Assembly (NCBI GenBank): GCA_033875255.1
Contig: JAWZSN010000017.1
Coordinates: forward strand, 62,001 to 126,000
DNA length: 64,000 bases
Reading direction: 5' to 3'
Source: Marinimicrococcus sp033875255
GTDB taxonomy: Bacteria; Pseudomonadota; Alphaproteobacteria; Geminicoccales; Geminicoccaceae
Made by a program: the position numbers and the translations under genes
The notes under the pieces: generated by a model
What the model was told of the DNA's origin: nothing
Database searches by the model: none
The model's input: only the letters and a program-made list of their open reading frames with translations
Shown here: positions 43,304 to 51,865 of the stretch, piece by piece
Position numbering within the stretch: position 1 is the stretch's first letter
Layout of the letters: each line of letters starts with the position of its first letter

Positions 43304-44755
43304 TCAGGACGCCATGGCGAGCTTCTGCCGGACCCCGGCAGCCTGCCCTGCGAGATAGCGGTGGATGCCGTCGGCCGCGTCGCGGCCGTCGCGGATGCCC
43401 CAGACCACGAGCGAGGCGCCCCGCACGATGTCGCCGGCGGCGAAGACACCCGGCATGCTGGTCATCATGGTGGACCAGTCGATCCCGACGGTGCCCCAGC
43501 GGCTCACCTTGAGCTCCTCCTGGCCGAACATCGCCGGCATGTCCTCGGGGTCGAAGCCCAGGGCCTTGATAACCAGGTCGGCCTCAAGCCGCATCGAGGA
43601 GCCCGGTACCGGCTCGGGCACCTGGCGGCCGCTGGCATCCGGCGTGCCCAGCCGCATCCGCACGGCCCGCACCGCCTCGACCCGCTCGTCGCCCAGGAAC
43701 GCCTCGGGGGCGGAGAGCCAGACAAACTCGACGCCCTCCTCCTCGGCGTGCTGCACCTCGCGCATCGAGCCCGGCATGTTGGTGCGGTCGCGGCGGTAGA
43801 GGCACTGGACGCTTTTCGCCCCCTGGCGGACCGCCGTGCGCACGCAGTCCATCGCCGTGTCACCGCCGCCGATCACCACCACGCGACGCTCCCTGGCATC
43901 GAGCAGGCCGCTCTCGAAGTCGGGCACGCGATCGCCGAGGCCGCTGCGGTTGCTGGCAGTGAGGTACGAGAGGGCAGGCACGATGCCGCCGAGACCGGCG
44001 CCTGGAAGCTGGATGTCGCGAGCCTTGTAGACGCCGGTCGCGATCAGTAGCGCGCCATGGCGCTGGCGCAGCTCCTCGAAGGACGGCCCGGCCCCGCCGA
44101 TGTCGCAGCCGAGATGGAACTGCACGCCGCCCTCGGCCAGCAGGGCAGCGCGCCGCTCGACGATCTCCTTTTCCAGCTTGAAGCCGGGAATGCCGTAGAT
44201 CAGCAGACCACCGACGCGGTCGTAGCGGTCGTAGACATGGACCTGGTAGCCCTCCTTGCGGAGCTGCTCGGCGGCGGCGAGCCCCGCCGGACCGGCGCCG
44301 ATGATCCCCACCGACTGCCCGAGCTCGCGAAGCGGCCGCACCGGCTTCACCCAGCCCTTCTCCCATGCGGTGTCGGTAATGTGCTTTTCCACGGCGCCGA
44401 TGGTGACCGAGTTGAAGCCCTTCTCGATGACGCAGTTGCCCTCGCACAGCCGGTCCTGGGGGCAGATCCGGCCGCACACCTCGGGCATGTTGTTGGTCGC
44501 CGAGGAGAGCTCGTAGGCCTCCTCGAGGCGGCCCTCGGCGGTCATCCGCAGCCAGTCGGGGATGTTGTTCTGCAGCGGGCAGTGGATCTGGCAGAACGGG
44601 ATGCCGCACTGTTCGCAGCGCGACGCCTGCTCGGCCGCCCGCTCCGGCGCGAAGCGATCGTAGATCTCGCGGAAGTCGTCGGCCCGGTCGGCGACGCCAC
44701 GCTTCTCGGGCATGCGCTGCTCCACGGACACGAACTGCATCATCTTGCCGGCCAT
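43304..44755 (-). CDS. gltD: Glutamate synthase (NADPH) small subunit
   Basis: GltD passes electrons from NADPH through FAD and two [4Fe-4S] clusters to GltB. The 483-residue protein has the N-terminal cysteine sets CEQCGIPFCQIHCP and CGRICPQDRLCEGNC, the FAD motif GIIGAGPAGLAAAE, and the NADPH motif VVVIGGGDTAMDC. The ATG at 44755 follows GGGGGAAG; a GTG 21 bp upstream is less likely. gltD comes before gltB here, the reverse of Escherichia. A promoter with a short hairpin at the transcript start is visible upstream. Confidence 0.97.
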   Translation of the reverse strand: MAGKMMQFVSVEQRMPEKRGVADRADDFREIYDRFAPERAAEQASRCEQCGIPFCQIHCPLQNNIPDWLRMTAEGRLEEAYELSSATNNMPEVCGRICPQDRLCEGNCVIEKGFNSVTIGAVEKHITDTAWEKGWVKPVRPLRELGQSVGIIGAGPAGLAAAEQLRKEGYQVHVYDRYDRVGGLLIYGIPGFKLEKEIVERRAALLAEGGVQFHLGCDIGGAGPSFEELRQRHGALLIATGVYKARDIQLPGAGLGGIVPALSYLTASNRSGLGDRVPDFESGLLDARERRVVVIGGGDTAMDCVRTAVRQGAKSVQCLYRRDRTNMPGSMREVQHAEEEGVEFVWLSAPEAFLGDERVEAVRAVRMRLGTPDASGRQVPEPVPGSSMRLEADLVIKALGFDPEDMPAMFGQEELKVSRWGTVGIDWSTMMTSMPGVFAAGDIVRGASLVVWGIRDGRDAADGIHRYLAGQAAGVRQKLAMAS

Positions 44756-44808
44756 CGACTTCCCCCGGGCGTTCACGCGACGAGCCCGGCCGCAAGCCGG
44801 GCGCGAGC

Positions 44809-44837
44809 CTTATATGAGCGCACCCGGACTGCGTCCA
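44809..44837 (-). promoter_or_regulatory. Predicted promoter of gltD-gltB
   Basis: Read leftward, TGGACG (44837-44832) and TATAAG (44814-44809) are 17 bases apart. The predicted transcript would begin near a 7-bp perfect hairpin (44784-44790 with 44796-44802). Farther upstream, the 8-bp words CGGGACTA near 44865 and TAGTCCCG at 44947-44954 form a distant inverted repeat that could bind a nitrogen regulator; this is speculative. Confidence 0.45.
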
Positions 44838-44962
44838 GAAACAATCGCGATTTTTGTCCCATAGCGGGACTAATAACCGAGCACCCTGAGGATTCTCCAT
44901 GGAAACGCGCTTGGATTTTCCCGCGATTTTACCGGCGCGCTAGAGATAGTCCCGATTAACGA

Positions 44963-45907
44963 CTATCGCCCAGGCTCACGCCATGGCCGCCGCGCGTAGC
45001 GCCGGACATAGTCTGGAACCACGATCTCCAGCGGTGTCGGCTCGACCCCCAGATCCGCCAGGGTCGGCGTCTCGCCGCTCACCACGTTGTCGCGCCGCAG
45101 CATCTCGACCTGGTCGCGCGTCAAAGGCGGCTCGGGCAGCAGCTCCATGAACCGTGCCTGGAGGCGCGCCGCGCCGAACGGAAGATTGACCAGCAGGCGG
45201 CGCCGGCCGAGCAATCCCAGAAGATACTCCATGAGCTCGCGGAAGCTGTAGGTGCCCGGACCGCCCAGCTCGTAGGTCCTGCCGGCGGCGTCGGGGCGCT
45301 CGAGCGCCGCCACGATGGCCGCCGCCACGTCGCCTACATAGACCGGCTGAAAGCGGGTCCGACCGCCGCCGATCAGCGGGAGCGCGGGCGCTATGCGCGC
45401 CATCTCGGCGAAGCGGTTGAAAAAGCCGTCCTCGGGCCCGAACACCACGCTCGGGCGCAAGATCACTGCCTCGGGGAAAGCCTCGTGCACTGCCGCCTCG
45501 CCCTGGGCCTTGGTGCGGGCATAGGCGGCGGAGGAGTCCGGATCGGCGCCGATCGCCGAGATCTGCACCATCCTCTTCACGCCGGCGACCTTCGCGGCGG
45601 CGGCGATCCTGCCCGGCAGCTCGCCCTGCAGCCGCTCGAAGTCGCCGCGCCGGCGCTCGTGCAGGATGCCGACAAGGTTGACGACATAATCGGCCCCGGC
45701 GACGTGCCGGCGCAGCTCGGCCTCCTCGAGACCGTGCGATTCGATCAGCACGATCTGCCCGATAGACCCCATCGGCCGCAGGAAGGCGGCGCCCTCCGGG
45801 TCGCGGGTCGGCACCCGGACGGTAGCGCCCCGCTCCGCCAGCCGACGAACGAGATGGCGGCCGAGAAATCCCGAACCGCCGAAGATGGTCACCACCTTGT
45901 TGCGCAT
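44963..45907 (-). CDS. NDUFA9-like NAD(P)-binding protein (extended SDR)
   Basis: The 314-residue protein resembles the NDUFA9 subunit associated with respiratory complex I in mitochondria and alphaproteobacteria. The nucleotide motif GGSGFLG (residues 10-16) opens a Rossmann fold; the SDR catalytic tyrosine region is altered (SAAYARTKAQGE keeps YxxxK), and FQPVYVGDVAAAIVAAL is a conserved downstream box. The ATG at 45907 starts exactly before the Rossmann strand; longer frames overlap the tRNA promoter region. A hairpin, GATAGTC-N9-GACTATC, spans the stop codon (44945-44967). It is divergent from the tRNA. Confidence 0.88.
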   Translation of the reverse strand: MRNKVVTIFGGSGFLGRHLVRRLAERGATVRVPTRDPEGAAFLRPMGSIGQIVLIESHGLEEAELRRHVAGADYVVNLVGILHERRRGDFERLQGELPGRIAAAAKVAGVKRMVQISAIGADPDSSAAYARTKAQGEAAVHEAFPEAVILRPSVVFGPEDGFFNRFAEMARIAPALPLIGGGRTRFQPVYVGDVAAAIVAALERPDAAGRTYELGGPGTYSFRELMEYLLGLLGRRRLLVNLPFGAARLQARFMELLPEPPLTRDQVEMLRRDNVVSGETPTLADLGVEPTPLEIVVPDYVRRYARRPWREPGR

Positions 45908-46010
45908 GCACACGGCCCCGGTTGTTGCGTTCCCGAAGCCAAATCTAGGCCGCTCCGCGCGCTGCACAAACTCCCCTCGTCTTTCCCGCGGAATTCTGCC
46001 CGACACCCGC

Positions 46011-46039
46011 TTGACGACCCCGCCGATCCCGCCTAGAAG
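46011..46039 (+). promoter_or_regulatory. Promoter of tRNA-Leu
   Basis: TTGACG (46011-46016) and TAGAAG (46034-46039) are separated by 17 bases, placing the start near 46046, 8 bases before the mature tRNA. The fit to consensus and position is good. Confidence 0.65.
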
Positions 46040-46053
46040 TCGCCTCGCCCCAA

Positions 46054-46140
46054 GCCCAGGTGGCGGAATTGGTAGACGCACTAGCTTCAGGTGCTAGCGG
46101 TCGCAAGGCCGTGGAGGTTCGAGTCCTCTCCTGGGCACCA
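46054..46140 (+). tRNA. tRNA-Leu (anticodon CAG)
   Basis: The 87-base gene folds as a class II tRNA. The acceptor stem pairs GCCCAGG (46054-46060) with CCTGGGC (46130-46136), followed by the discriminator A and an encoded CCA (46138-46140). The anticodon arm has stem CTAGC/GCTAG and loop TTCAGGT, giving CAG at 46088-46090 for CUG codons. A long variable arm and the GTTCGAGTC T-loop are present. CUG is probably the main leucine codon of this GC-rich genome. Confidence 0.97.
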
Positions 46141-46217
46141 CTCCTTCAGCCGACAGTGTCCGGAAGCTGCGACACACCCCCCTCGCGGGACAGGATACGG
46201 CTGAACAGGGTACTCTC

Positions 46218-46829
46218 ATGGACATCAAGCTGCACGAAGGCGACCTCCCCGCGGATCTGCGGCTGGGCGAGGTGATCGCCATCGATTCCGAGACCATGGG
46301 TCTCAATCCCTCGCGCGACCGGCTGTGCCTCGTGCAGCTGACCGACGGCAACGGCACCATCCATCTGGTGCGCCTCGCCCGCGGCGCCTACGACGCGCCG
46401 GTCCTCAAGGCCCTCCTGGCCGATCCCTCGCGCCTCAAGCTCTTCCACTTCGCCCGCTTCGACATCGCGGTGCTGGAGCAGTATCTGGGCGTGCTGTGCC
46501 GCCCGGTCTACTGCACCAAGATCGCCTCGAAGCTGGTCCGCACCTATACCGACAGGCACGGCCTGAAGGATCTGGTGCGCGAGCTCCTGGGCGTCGACAT
46601 CTCCAAGACCGAGCAGAGCTCCGACTGGGGTGCGGACAGCCTGAGCGAGGCACAGCAGCGCTACGCGGCGGGCGACGTGGTCCATCTCCATGCGCTGCGC
46701 GAGCGGCTCGACATCATGCTCGCGCGCGAGGAACGCACCGACATCGCCCGCGCCTGCTTCGAGTTTCTGCCGACCCGGGCAAGGCTGGACCTCGCCGGCT
46801 GGCCCGAGATCGACATCTTCGCCCACTGA
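46218..46829 (+). CDS. Short RNase D-like 3'-5' exonuclease
   Basis: The 203-residue protein consists only of a DEDDy exonuclease domain. Metal ligands are Asp23 and Glu25 (AIDSETMGL), Asp82 (FARFDIAVL) and Asp153, with Tyr149 in RYAAGDV. It lacks the HRDC domains of full-length RNase D, a form common in alphaproteobacteria. It probably trims stable RNA such as tRNA precursors, and its position 77 bp after a tRNA gene is suggestive. It precedes the kdsD-lpt cluster, its usual place, but kdsD has its own predicted promoter. Confidence 0.92.
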   Translation: MDIKLHEGDLPADLRLGEVIAIDSETMGLNPSRDRLCLVQLTDGNGTIHLVRLARGAYDAPVLKALLADPSRLKLFHFARFDIAVLEQYLGVLCRPVYCTKIASKLVRTYTDRHGLKDLVRELLGVDISKTEQSSDWGADSLSEAQQRYAAGDVVHLHALRERLDIMLAREERTDIARACFEFLPTRARLDLAGWPEIDIFAH

Positions 46830-46859
46830 GCCGCCAGCGCCCGGCGCTCGCGGGTCGCG

Positions 46860-46888
46860 TTGACGCCTGCGGGCCGCGTACCCATACT
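46860..46888 (+). promoter_or_regulatory. Predicted promoter of the kdsD-lptA-lptB-rpoN cluster
   Basis: TTGACG (46860-46865) and CATACT (46883-46888) are separated by 17 bases, with the kdsD start 55 bp farther on. It lies in the only sizeable gap (114 bp) between the exonuclease gene and kdsD. Confidence 0.5.
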
Positions 46889-46943
46889 CCGGCGGCATCC
46901 CTGCGAGCCGGCTCGCGAGGCGTGGCCCATCACGGATGCCCTC

Positions 46944-47993
46944 ATGACGTTGCGGGAACATCAGCAAGTGCAGCAGCCGGCCCTCGCGCAGAACGACACT
47001 GACGCCACCGCCGACCAGGGCGCCGGCGACGAGGCGGCGCGCCGTCAGGCGATGGAGAGTGGTCGCAAGCTGCTCGAGACCGAGGCGCGCGCGGTCGCCA
47101 TGATGACGGACTGGATCGGCGGGGAGTTCGCGGACGCGGTCGACCTGCTGGCCGGCCTCGGCGGACGGGTGGTCGTCTCGGGCATGGGCAAGAGCGGCCA
47201 TGTGGGCCGCAAGATCGCGGCCACCATGGCCTCGACCGGCACCCCCGCCCTCTTCGTGCACCCGGCCGAGGCGAGCCACGGCGATCTCGGCATGATCACC
47301 CGCTCCGACATCGTGCTGGCCCTCTCCAACTCCGGCGAGACCGCCGAGCTGCGCGATCTCACCCTCTATACCCGCCGCTACGGGATCCCGCTGATCGCCA
47401 TGGTCGGCCGGGCCGGCAGCACGCTGGCCGAGGCCGCCGACGTGGCGCTGGTCCTGCCCGAAGCGGCCGAGGCCTGCCCCATGGGCCTGGCGCCCACCAC
47501 CTCGACCACCTGCATGCTGGCGTTGGGCGATGCGCTCGCGGTGGCGCTGCTCGAGCGGCGCGGCTTCACCGCGCGCGAGTTCGCGATGTTCCACCCGGGC
47601 GGCAAGCTCGGCAACCAGCTCAAGCGGGTCGAGCAGATCATGCGGCGCAGCGACGAGCTGCCCCTGGTGGCCCCCGGCTGCCCGATGGCCGAGACCGTCC
47701 TCGAGATGACGAAGAAGTGCCTGGGCTGCGTCGGCGTGGTCGACGAGGAGCGACGGCTGGTCGGGATCATCACCGACGGCGACCTGCGCCGCCACATGAT
47801 GGAAGACCTCCTCAAGCGGACCGCCGGCGAGCTGATGACGCCCGCCCCCCGCACCATCGAGCCGCGGGCTCTGGCGGTGGAAGCGGTCGCGCTGATGAAC
47901 GAGCGCTCGATCACCGTCCTATTCGTCACCGACGGGCAGCGGCCGGTCGGCGCACTGCACCTCCATGACTGCCTGCGAGCCGGCATTGCCTGA
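46944..47993 (+). CDS. kdsD: Arabinose-5-phosphate isomerase (KdsD/KpsF)
   Basis: KdsD converts ribulose 5-phosphate to arabinose 5-phosphate, the precursor of the Kdo sugar of LPS. The 349-residue protein has a disordered N-terminus of about 35 residues, a SIS domain (about 50-200, with VVVSGMGKSGHVGRK and HPAEASHGDLGM), and two CBS domains (about 225-345). The ATG at 46944 is the best start though its ribosome binding site is weak. It heads the conserved LPS-rpoN cluster; lptA follows 36 bp later with no lptC between. Confidence 0.94.
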   Translation: MTLREHQQVQQPALAQNDTDATADQGAGDEAARRQAMESGRKLLETEARAVAMMTDWIGGEFADAVDLLAGLGGRVVVSGMGKSGHVGRKIAATMASTGTPALFVHPAEASHGDLGMITRSDIVLALSNSGETAELRDLTLYTRRYGIPLIAMVGRAGSTLAEAADVALVLPEAAEACPMGLAPTTSTTCMLALGDALAVALLERRGFTAREFAMFHPGGKLGNQLKRVEQIMRRSDELPLVAPGCPMAETVLEMTKKCLGCVGVVDEERRLVGIITDGDLRRHMMEDLLKRTAGELMTPAPRTIEPRALAVEAVALMNERSITVLFVTDGQRPVGALHLHDCLRAGIA

Positions 47994-48029
47994 GCACGCC
48001 GCCGCGGCGCCCCTTGAGGAGCCCCTCGC

Positions 48030-48629
48030 ATGATGAGCCGGCAGGCCCTTCCCCTCGCGATCGCCCTGAGCCTCGCCGCACCGGCCGCAGCCGGTGCCCA
48101 GACAGCCCTCGGCGATGGCGGCGGCAAGGCGCCGATCGAGATCACCGCCGACAATCTGGTGGTCCGCCAGCAAGAGCAGCTCGCCGTCTTCTCCGGCAAC
48201 GTCAACGCCGTGCAGGGCGACATGACGCTGCGCGCCGCGGAGCTGCGGGTCTTCTATCTGGAGGATCGCGGCCCCGAAAAGGACGGTGCGAAGAAAGGCA
48301 AGAACAAGAATGGCGACAAGGCGGCGCAGGACGGCGGCGGCCAGCAGAGCATCCGGCGGATCGAGGCCGAGGGCAGTGTCGTGGTCGATTCCGGCGGGCA
48401 GACCGCCAAGGGCGACAACGGCGTCTACGACCCCGCGACCAACGCCGTGACCCTCGACGGTAACGTCGTTTTAACCCGCGCGGATAATGTCATAAGAGGT
48501 GGCCATCTCGTGCTCGACCTCGACACGGGCGTGGCCACCCTGAAGCCCGCGGGCGGCGGGCAGCGCGTGCGCGCCTTGTTCCAGCCGGAGGCCGGCACGG
48601 ATCAGGCGCAGGCGAAACAGGAGAGGTAG
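48030..48629 (+). CDS. lptA: LPS transport periplasmic bridge protein LptA
   Basis: LptA forms the periplasmic bridge that carries LPS to the outer membrane. The 199-residue precursor has a signal peptide (residues 1-24, cleavage near AGAQ) and an OstA/LptA beta-jellyroll repeat pattern (ITADNLVVRQQEQLAVFSGNV and DGNVVLTRADNVIRGGHLVLDL-like strands). A hydrophilic insertion rich in Lys, Gly and Asp (about 79-106) interrupts the fold. A second ATG three bases later is possible. lptB follows 4 bp after the stop. Confidence 0.93.
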   Translation: MMSRQALPLAIALSLAAPAAAGAQTALGDGGGKAPIEITADNLVVRQQEQLAVFSGNVNAVQGDMTLRAAELRVFYLEDRGPEKDGAKKGKNKNGDKAAQDGGGQQSIRRIEAEGSVVVDSGGQTAKGDNGVYDPATNAVTLDGNVVLTRADNVIRGGHLVLDLDTGVATLKPAGGGQRVRALFQPEAGTDQAQAKQER

Positions 48630-48633
48630 CGCC

Positions 48634-49443
48634 GTGGCTCTGGGCCAGGATGTTTCCGCGGACGCAGCGCCGGTCGTCGAGCTGCGGTCGCGCCGCGAGC
48701 GGCGCCAGGCCGCGCTGCCTCAGGCAAGTCTCTCGGCCCACAACATCCGCAAGCAGTACCGGGGCCGGCCGGTGCTCCACGACGTCAGCCTGCACATGGA
48801 GCCGGGCGAGGCCGTGGGCCTGCTGGGCCCCAACGGCGCCGGCAAGACCACCTCCTTTTATATCATCACCGGCCTGGTCCAGCCCGACGGTGGCCAGGTG
48901 CTGGTCGACGGTGCCGATGCCACCCGCATGCCGATGTACCGGCGCGCCCGCCTCGGCGTCGGCTATCTACCCCAGGAAGCCTCCATTTTCCGCGGCCTCA
49001 CGGTCGAGGAGAACCTTCTGGCGGTGCTCGAGCTGCATGAGCCGAACCGGCGCCGGCGACGCGAGCGGCTCGACGAGCTGCTCGAGGATTTCGGCCTCAC
49101 GGCGCTGCGCAAGGCCTCGGCCCTGTCGCTTTCGGGCGGCGAGCGCCGGCGCGTCGAGATTGCCCGGGCGCTGGCCTCCAACCCTCGCTACATGCTCCTC
49201 GACGAGCCGCTGGCCGGCATCGACCCGATCAATGTCGGCGAGATCCGCGAGCTGGTGCGCCACCTCAAGGAACGCGGCATCGGGGTGCTGATTACCGATC
49301 ACAATGTGCGTGACACGCTGGAGATCATCGACCGCGCCTACATTCTCCATGACGGACGGGTGCTGCGCGAAGGGCTGCCGGCCGAAATCGTGGCCGACCC
49401 CACCGTGCGCCAGGTCTATCTCGGGGAACGCTTCAGCCTTTGA
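48634..49443 (+). CDS. lptB: LPS export ABC transporter ATPase LptB
   Basis: LptB powers extraction of LPS from the inner membrane by LptF and LptG. The 269-residue protein starts at a GTG after AGGAGAGGTAG and has a 30-residue N-terminal extension. The nucleotide-binding motifs are intact: Walker A GPNGAGKT (65-72), signature LSGGE (166-170), Walker B YMLLDE (186-191) and the H-loop His223. It lies between lptA and rpoN, the standard order. The permease genes lptFG are not in the window. Confidence 0.96.
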   Translation: MALGQDVSADAAPVVELRSRRERRQAALPQASLSAHNIRKQYRGRPVLHDVSLHMEPGEAVGLLGPNGAGKTTSFYIITGLVQPDGGQVLVDGADATRMPMYRRARLGVGYLPQEASIFRGLTVEENLLAVLELHEPNRRRRRERLDELLEDFGLTALRKASALSLSGGERRRVEIARALASNPRYMLLDEPLAGIDPINVGEIRELVRHLKERGIGVLITDHNVRDTLEIIDRAYILHDGRVLREGLPAEIVADPTVRQVYLGERFSL

Positions 49444-49458
49444 GGCGGAGCAACGCCG

Positions 49459-50898
49459 ATGTCCCTGGCACTTCGCCTCGACGTCCGCCAGAGCCAGAGC
49501 CTGGTGCTCACGCCGCAGCTGCAGCAGGCGATCCGGCTGCTGCAGCTCTCCAATATCGAGCTCGCCTCGGTGGTCGAGCGCGAGCTGAGCGAGAACCCGT
49601 TCCTCGAGCGCGCCGAACGGTCTGGCACGGCGGGTCGGCAGGAGCGGGAGCGCCCGCTGAGCGGCGCGCCGGCTCTGGCGCCGGGCGGCGGCGATGGCGC
49701 CGAGAGCGGCTGGTCGCCGCCGGCCCAGCCGGCGGCCGCCGACCAGCGGCTCCAGGTATCGCGCGCGGCGGGCGGCGAGCAGCCGGCCTCGCCCGACTCC
49801 TACCTCGCCGCCCCGACCAGCCTCGCCGAGCACCTGGCGAGGCAGCTGGCCGGCATGGCGCTGCCGCCGGGGGTCCGCGAAGCGGCCCTGGCGCTGGCTG
49901 CCAGCCTCGACGAGGACGGCTATCTGCGCGAGGCCGACGACGAGCTCGCCGGTCAGCTGGGGATCAATCGTGAGCGCGTCGCGGCGGCCCGTGCCGCTCT
50001 CCTCGCGTGCGAGCCTGCCGGGCTCGGCGCCCGCGATCTGGCGCAATGCCTGGCGGCCCAGCTACGCGAGCAGGACCGGCTCGATCCGATGATGCAGCTG
50101 CTGCTCGACAATCTGCCGCTAGTGGCGCGCGCCGACCTCGCGGGGTTGCAGCGCGCCTGCGCCGCCGAGCTCGAGGACGTGCGCGAGATGATCGCCGAGA
50201 TCAAGCGCCTCGACCCGCGCCCCGGCCGCTCCTTCACCCCGCTTGAGCCTCTCGCGGCGATCCCCGACCTGCTGGCCGCACGCACCGGGCGCGGAAACTG
50301 GCGGGTCGAGATCAACCAGGCGACCCTGCCGCGGGTTCTTGTCGACCGCGACTATTACGCCTCGATCTCGAGCCGCTGCACCGACCGGGCCGCCCGCGAC
50401 TATGCGAGCGAGCGCTGGCAGGCTGCCAACTGGCTCGCCAAGGCGCTCGACCAGCGGGCGCGGACCCTGCTCAAGGTCGGCCGCGCCATCTTCACCCGGC
50501 AGATCGACTTTCTCGAGCACGGGCCCCGGCATCTTCGCCCGCTGGTGCTGCGCACGATTGCCGAGGCCACCGGGCTCCACGAGAGCACGGTGAGCAGGGC
50601 CACCGCCGACAAGCACGCCGCCACCCCGCACGGAACGGTGCCGCTGCGCTACTTCTTCACCACCGCGATCGCCGGAACGGGCGACGGCGAGACCCACAGC
50701 GCCGAGGTCATCCGTCAGCAGATCCGCCGGCTGATCGAGCAGGAGGAACCCGAGAACGTGCTCTCCGACGACCAGATCGTCGCCATCCTGAAGGAAGGCG
50801 GCGTCGCCATCGCCCGGCGAACGGTAGCCAAGTACCGTGAGTCCCTGGCAATTCCCTCCTCGGTCCAGCGCCGACGATCAAAGGCCCTGATGCTATGA
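49459..50898 (+). CDS. rpoN: RNA polymerase sigma-54 factor
   Basis: RpoN directs polymerase to -24/-12 promoters that need enhancer-binding proteins, typically for nitrogen and carbon regulation. The 479-residue protein has the glutamine-rich activator region I at the start (QSQSLVLTPQLQQAIRLLQL), an acidic and proline-rich region II, the helix-turn-helix TGLHESTVSRATADKH, and the RpoN box ARRTVAKYRE (452-461). It follows lptB by 15 bp. The hpf gene that usually comes next is absent; ptsN starts 64 bp later. Confidence 0.97.
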   Translation: MSLALRLDVRQSQSLVLTPQLQQAIRLLQLSNIELASVVERELSENPFLERAERSGTAGRQERERPLSGAPALAPGGGDGAESGWSPPAQPAAADQRLQVSRAAGGEQPASPDSYLAAPTSLAEHLARQLAGMALPPGVREAALALAASLDEDGYLREADDELAGQLGINRERVAAARAALLACEPAGLGARDLAQCLAAQLREQDRLDPMMQLLLDNLPLVARADLAGLQRACAAELEDVREMIAEIKRLDPRPGRSFTPLEPLAAIPDLLAARTGRGNWRVEINQATLPRVLVDRDYYASISSRCTDRAARDYASERWQAANWLAKALDQRARTLLKVGRAIFTRQIDFLEHGPRHLRPLVLRTIAEATGLHESTVSRATADKHAATPHGTVPLRYFFTTAIAGTGDGETHSAEVIRQQIRRLIEQEEPENVLSDDQIVAILKEGGVAIARRTVAKYRESLAIPSSVQRRRSKALML

Positions 50899-50962
50899 CT
50901 GTCATCCTCACGAGCCGCAGCACTGCCCCTGGCGGCCGCCGTGGCGGCCGGGGACGCCGTCC

Positions 50963-51421
50963 ATGATCGATCTCGCCGACCTGCTCACGCCCGAGCGCGT
51001 GCTGCTGGAGCTGCGCGGCGGCAGCAAGCGCCAGGTGCTCCAGACCCTGTCGACCGCCGCCAGCGAGGCCACTGGCGTCGACGCCGAGCAGATCCTGGAA
51101 GCGCTGCAGCAGCGCGAGAAGCTGGGCACCACCGGGCTCGGCGAGGGAATCGCCATACCGCACGCCAAGATCGACGAGCTGCCGGCCCTGGTCGGCTTCT
51201 TCGCGCGGCTCGCCAAGCCCGTCGATTTCGACGCGCTCGACGACGAGCCGGTCGATCTGGTGTTCTTGCTGCTGGCACCGGAGGAGGCCGGCGCCGACCA
51301 TCTCAAGGCCCTGGCCCGCATCGCGCGGATCCTGCGCGATCCCGAGCTGTGCGCTGCCCTGCGCCGCGAGAGCGACCCGCGCAAGGTGCTTGAGCTGCTC
51401 TGCGGCCGCGCCGGCGGCTGA
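50963..51421 (+). CDS. ptsN: Nitrogen-PTS EIIA protein
   Basis: PtsN (EIIA-Ntr) is the output protein of the regulatory nitrogen phosphotransferase chain and affects potassium, carbon and nitrogen control in relatives. The 152-residue protein has the phosphorylated histidine His67 in IAIPHAKID and the family's LGTTGLGEGIAI lead-in. It follows rpoN directly and precedes hprK by 1 bp. The phosphate donor HPr is encoded about 1.7 kb downstream; EI-Ntr (PtsP) is not in the window. Confidence 0.95.
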   Translation: MIDLADLLTPERVLLELRGGSKRQVLQTLSTAASEATGVDAEQILEALQQREKLGTTGLGEGIAIPHAKIDELPALVGFFARLAKPVDFDALDDEPVDLVFLLLAPEEAGADHLKALARIARILRDPELCAALRRESDPRKVLELLCGRAGG

Positions 51422-51422
51422 C

Positions 51423-51860
51423 ATGCCCAAGGCAACGCCCGCCCCCGTCCTGCGGCACGCGACCTGCGTCGCGTGGCTGGAGCACGGCCTGCTGCTGTGC
51501 GGACCCTCCGGTAGCGGGAAGTCCGAGCTCGCTTTGCGGCTCATGGAGGCCGGCGCCCTGCTGGTGGCCGACGACCAGGTGTTGATCGAGCGCCGCGGCG
51601 ACAGGCTCCATGCCCGCGCGCCGGCCCTCCCCGGCCATATCGAGCTGCGCGGCCAGGGCGTCTACCGGGTGGCGTGGCGTGCAGAGACCGTGCTGCACCT
51701 GGCGGTCTACCTTGAGCACGAAGGATACGCCGAGCGCTTGCCGGAGCCGCGCATCGACACCATCCTTGGCGCCGGACTGCCGGCCGTCGGGCTCGACCCG
51801 CGGCCGGCGTCCGCCGTTGCGCGCCTGCGCATCGTGCTAACCGGAACGCGGGTCGCCTGA
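51423..51860 (+). CDS. hprK: HPr kinase/phosphorylase, short alphaproteobacterial form
   Basis: HprK phosphorylates HPr on a serine. The 145-residue protein is only the C-terminal catalytic half of the Gram-positive enzyme, the usual alphaproteobacterial form. The P-loop GPSGSGKS spans residues 27-34, and the VADDQVLIER and HIELRGQGVYRV segments match the catalytic core. The ATG at 51423 comes right after the ptsN stop. HPr in this window keeps Ser46, the expected target, so regulation of HPr by serine phosphorylation is plausible. Confidence 0.93.
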   Translation: MPKATPAPVLRHATCVAWLEHGLLLCGPSGSGKSELALRLMEAGALLVADDQVLIERRGDRLHARAPALPGHIELRGQGVYRVAWRAETVLHLAVYLEHEGYAERLPEPRIDTILGAGLPAVGLDPRPASAVARLRIVLTGTRVA

Positions 51861-51865
51861 ACAGG

